Assembly: GCA_900660155.1 (NCBI GenBank)
Contig: CABFPE010000347.1
Location: 456,974-520,973 of the forward strand
Source of the DNA: Hofstenia miamia
Taxonomy: Eukaryota > Xenacoelomorpha > Acoela > Hofsteniidae
Direction: 5' to 3'
Length of the DNA stretch: 64,000 nucleotides
Shown here: positions 60,291 through 64,000 of the stretch, one piece after another
Layout of the letters: the number at the start of each line of letters is the position of its first letter
Numbering within the stretch: the first letter of the stretch is position 1
Notes under the pieces: model-generated
Databases searched by the model: none
Seen by the model: only the letters and a program-made list of their open reading frames with translations
Told to the model about the DNA's origin: nothing
Position numbers and translations under genes: made by a program

Positions 60291-60304
60291 GTTACCATGG
60301 CAAC
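60291..60304. promoter_or_regulatory. Consensus X-box (RFX site) GTTACCATGGCAAC
   Basis: An exact RYYNYY-AT-RRNRAC palindromic site. It lies in repeat DNA present only in unit 2, so it is probably element-borne. Confidence 0.4.
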
Positions 60305-61240
60305 GGATATCAACATGACTTGCTTTAGACCAAAATCTTAATTTATATGATCTAGGCAACTTTTATATCAAGTTTGACATCAATACTGAAACAATTAACA
60401 AAAAAAAACATTCCGAATATGGAGTACACATAATATTGCCAAGAATAAGTAGTTAATTACTGATTGTTCAAAAAAACTAAATTACATGTTTAACGTTTCT
60501 AGAGCCCGGCGGGATACCGGTACTGAAACCAATACTGCTATATTATGACAATACCGAAAAATACTGATAACGTGGTATCTTGCCTAAAACATTGATCGGT
60601 ACATTATTTAAAAGTAGGCTGTGTATTGTGTGCAAGCCCGCAGGTCAATGCTTGCTGTATGAAAACTGGGAACATTTCTGTTAGAGGTTTAAGATAGCAG
60701 TTTAGAAAATTACGAAATTTCTTAAGAAAATTCTAATAATAATACAGTTGTTACAATTATATGGCTGATTAGCCCACAAAATTTTGTCGTAAATACTTTC
60801 ACAAAAACGAGCTCGAGGTCTAAAGGTCCGTTCAATTACATAAGCTATTTATACATTTAAAAGTTTTAATATACTGGTGATATTAAACATTGTTTCATGG
60901 ACTGGCCTAAAATTCCATTTTTATCAGAAGCGAATGTTCAATAAAACGCATTCATATTTGTAATTACTATTCCATTTTACATATGAATTCATTTAATTGA
61001 TAAAACCATGGTATACTACAACTATCTTTGATATTTAAATATATACATATATATATGTATATATACATATACGGGTTCTGGATACGCTTTTTTGCAAACA
61101 TTTCCATGCGGGTATAAAAGATTTTGTTTTTGAAAAAACTTGAATCTCATACATAAGAAATTAGACCCCTATTCCAAATGCACAATGTAAAAATTTTTGG
61201 ATAAAATTAATTTTTCTGGCTCTCCACCCAGAAAGCCCGA

Positions 61241-61243
<3 letters not shown>

Positions 61244-61323
<80 letters not shown>

Positions 61324-61352
61324 AATATACATATATATATATATAAATATAT
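61244..61352. repeat. (TA)n microsatellite
   Basis: Long TA tract with CATA and AAATA variants, counterpart of 59107-59218. Confidence 0.92.
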
Positions 61353-61929
61353 ATGCAAAATATACTATTAATTTTTCATAGTCATACCGATACCGCGGTA
61401 TTTTATGTGCACCAAACCAAAACGACTCCCAAAATGTTTATTCCGATGGGTCCAAAAAGTTTCCTTGTAATTACACAATTGAACAATATAATTAAATTTC
61501 AATACATGCTTGAATTCTGTTTTATAGGTAATTTTAATGAATTCTACACGCATGTAAAATATATTGAAAATTCGTGAAAATCAATAGTGTTCATTGAAAG
61601 AAATAACTGCTTTTTGTTGGAACATTTAGAATTCAATATCGTCCGGGTTCATTTTGAAGTTAAAATTGTTCAGCTTCAAAGTCCTCGTATTTTAAGACTC
61701 GCGGCTACTTGAGACAATCTGTCCCCAAAACAAAGTCGGAAATTACTGATCATTCAAATGAATAATGTGCGTTCAGACGAGAATTGGATGTGACGTATTT
61801 TCTTCATTTTTTTAAACGGGTGCAGAAAATTGTTTAACAAAACGTTCTTCGATTAAATTAATCATTTTCTGTTTTATGTTTTATTGATGTCTCCAAGAAT
61901 TTTTGCATGCTAGGCAAGGGACGGCGAAG
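61353..61929. other. Nothing recognised
   Basis: It starts with an ACCGATACCGCGGTATT word, related to the palindromic words at 60510-60590. No gene. Confidence 0.4.
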
Positions 61930-63067
61930 TTTTTTTCGTTATTTTTCAGTGAGGTTTGTGGCAATTACTGTAGCACAATTGAAGTATTTCGGTAGAAGAT
62001 AAGTAAAAAATATACTGAGTTTTCGTTCACCTGGCAGGTATCTTACAATAAGAGCAGTCACTTTTACAACGTAACACAGATCTATAACAAGATAATTGAC
62101 ATGTAGTCTCCAGCATAAATCAGAAGTTAAATAGAGCCCTAGGTATTTCACAAACTTGGGACGCCCAATGTATTCACTATCTACATTTACATTACTACAA
62201 TTTACTAGATTTATTAGTGAAGGGCATATGTTGCAATTGCAAAACGTTAACTCATAAGTCTTCTTTGCGTTAATTTTCAGATTATATTATTTAGAGAACT
62301 GACATATAGTTTCAATGCTTTGGTTGTAGAACTTGTAATCATATCGTTTTGTACAGCTACAGCAAGAACTACATCATCAGAGTATTAAATTATTTTTGTA
62401 GATTAAGATTGCATGTCATTAGCTGTATAAGTGAATAACAAGCCAGACATAGCACTACCTTGTGGCACACCAACTAGAACAGGTAGATATTGGCTACACT
62501 TGCTTCCTTTAATCTTAATCGATTGCTTAAACTTGTCAGTGTAAGATTTCAGCCATTTTGGAAGCCAGGCATATGCTGCATCATTTATATAATGACTTAA
62601 TGAAGTAACAAGTTTATTGAGTAAATAGTATTAAAAGCACTAGAATAGTTTAAGAATAAAGATTTTACGATAGTTTTCTCATTATCTAATAATTTAGTTA
62701 TTTCAAATGTCAGGGTTAGTGCAGCATCAAGAGTAGATAATCCACTACGATAGGCAAATTGGTTATCGCCAATATTGGTTGATATAGCCTTGTTTAGAAA
62801 ATTACAGGCAATTTTATCAAGACATCGAGCAGATATTGGAGTAACAGTAATGGGGCGTTATAGATAAGTGTAATCAATGCAAGGATTTTTATTTTTTGGA
62901 ACAGGTGTCACGAGTCCACGCTTCCAACACTGTGGATAGTACTGTTCTTGAAAGCTGCAGGTATAGAGTTCGGCATAGGGATATGCAAGTGAATCCTTAC
63001 ACATCCGAAGCACCCACGATGTTACAACTCCTTCACCATCCGAACATTTAGGTTTGATTTTCTCAAA
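61930..63067 (-). mobile_element. Non-LTR retrotransposon (CR1/Rex-like), decayed, cut by a mariner-family element
   Basis: Minus strand, high to low: CSDGEGVVTSWVLRMC (about 63025), CWKRGLVTPVPKNK (about 62920, RT start), PITVTPISARCLDKIACNFL, FAYRSGLSTLDAALTL (about 62750), SLFLNYSSAFNTI (RT motif A, about 62650), then the catalytic box decayed, and YLGLYLTSDLCWRLHVNYL (about 62140) with a C-terminal tail to 61939. Stops are frequent. Its 5' part is interrupted by the TA insertion at 63068. Confidence 0.8.
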
Positions 63068-63069
63068 TA

Positions 63070-64000
63070 CAGGGTGCCCCACAAAAAACCAAAGGATATT
63101 TGATATACATATCTATATAGTATTAATTGTTCGCATTTTAGTTAGCAATACTATATAGCGATAGTATTTAATTGTTTTTTATTTCATTTTAGTTTTAATG
63201 GCTCAACTTACGGATTTACAGCGGAAAGTAATTACTTTATTCAAAGAAGAAAATCTTACTTGGGGACCTATAAAATGCAAGAAAATACTTCTTAATATTT
63301 TTGCCGCTATCAGTGATAATCAATTTTATGCAGTCACTGCAAGGTTAAGTTTGGAAGGTCCCGAGGCCTCTAGCTCACGTAAACGAGGAAGTGGACTTGT
63401 TCGGCATCATTTGTCGCCTACTCGGGGAGAAGTTGTGAACCTCGTGGTAACCCCACCAGACAAGTCAAGGCGTCACTACAGTCAAAGAGAAATTGCTGCT
63501 GTTACAGGAACATCAAAAGGCACTGTATCACGAATTTTGAAGGCCTCAGATTTAAAGTGCTACAGAAGATTAAAACAAATGTATTTAAGCCTATACACAA
63601 AGAAAGTCGTGAAAAACAAGTTCACAAGAACTTGGAAAACAGTATGGTTCTCTGATGAGGCCAATTTCCATCTTGTCGCGCCTTTAAACACTGAGAAAAT
63701 GTCGTGTTAAAAGAAAGAAAAAAAGTGTTCACCAATATGTATACACTACCGAAATACATCCGACTATGTTCCAAGACATTGGCAACATTATGCAAGGAGA
63801 TTGGACATGGCAACAAGACGGAGCAAGAGCTCACACATCTCGAACTTCAGTAGTTTGGCTTCATGCTAAAACACTTGATTTCATTCAGCCAGATGAATGG
63901 CCTGCTAAGAGTCCAGACCTAAACGTAATGGACTACTTTATTTGGAGTGTCATATTATCCAAAACTGAATACCTAAGGTATGAAACTAGAACAATTACCG
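63070..64000 (+). mobile_element. Tc1/mariner-superfamily element (DD37D, maT-like), runs off the window
   Basis: The left inverted repeat starts CAGGGTGCCCCACAAAAAAC directly after TA (63068-63069), inside the LINE relic. The transposase follows in the plus orientation. The right end lies beyond 64000. Confidence 0.83.
63198..64000 (+). pseudogene. Mariner-family (maT/DD37D-like) transposase, internally deleted and shifted
   Basis: ATG at 63198: MAQLTDLQRKVITLFKEENL, then an HTH with REIAAVTGTSKGTVSRIL (about 63490). The first catalytic Asp is in VWFSDEANFHL (about 63645). A frame change near 63700 follows and the usual VMVWGG strand is missing, about 60 residues lost. The frame then resumes with WTWQQDGARAHTS (second Asp, about 63815) and PAKSPDLNVMDYFIW (third Asp, about 63920). 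Thirty-seven residues separate the last two Asp, the maT spacing. Confidence 0.82.

Larger units (their letters stand above)
59292..61352 (+). repeat. Tandem duplication unit 2
   Basis: It starts GATAAGATTGAGG like unit 1 but lacks about 40 bp just after, then follows the RT end (INTWAIPVLRYSAGIVRW), the candidate exon and the TA tracts. It contains about 470 bp missing from unit 1, including a consensus X-box at 60291-60304 and a GGTACTG/CGGTATT-rich part near 60510-60590. Confidence 0.88.

Overview
This is metazoan nuclear DNA, roughly two thirds A+T, from an invertebrate that I cannot name. The basis is a spliced secretory-pathway gene with GT-AG introns plus an animal-type transposon load: a P/THAP9-like element, piggyBac, hAT-type MITEs, Tc1/mariner elements, a Penelope-like element and several non-LTR retrotransposons. 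Cnidarians and tunicates carry such mixtures, but nothing here decides between them. I saw no LTR retrovirus, Polinton, CRISPR array, tRNA or rRNA.

The one host gene I can build with confidence lies on the minus strand and fills the left 60% of the window. Exon 1 (38777-38947) encodes a signal peptide and the start of a GT8 glycosyltransferase domain. Exon 2 (9191-9435) carries the DAD metal-binding motif. Exon 3 (1044-1194) carries the FNSG and GGDQ motifs. Splice phases agree exactly and give 189 continuous codons most like the PGSIP6-8/IPUT1 (glucuronosyltransferase) branch of GT8. The 3' exons lie left of the window. The introns are about 29.3 kb and 7.8 kb.

The introns hold most of the mobile DNA. 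Intron 2 has a bounded P-like transposon (2189-5170), a LINE remnant and a GC-rich hAT-type MITE (7436-7911). Intron 1 has a piggyBac (9833-11874), a Penelope-like element (12045-14580) split by a Tc1-like element (12232-13814), a hAT-like cluster rich in GATTAATC (17205-18688), a 200-bp MITE (21472-21671), a MITE split by another Tc1-like element (22348-24445), a MITE lying between two (TA)n tracts (25294-25911), a LINE tail and a Tc1 remnant.

Upstream of exon 1 is a short promoter-like stretch with a CCAAT box, a CRE-like site and an RFX X-box. To its right are GCTAGC-rich repeat arrays, a hAT-type element (41172-41867), decayed LINEs, a three-copy repeat (45960-50893), an R4/NeSL-like LINE (55695-57885), and a tandem duplication of about 1.7-2.1 kb that holds two copies of a candidate 125-nt exon. 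At the right edge a CR1/Rex-like LINE remnant is cut by a mariner-family element that runs off the window.

Several N runs (7616, 11412-11414, 38514-38534, 48574, 59219) are flanked by near-identical sequence. They look like unmerged contig ends or haplotypes, so some local duplications may be assembly artefacts.
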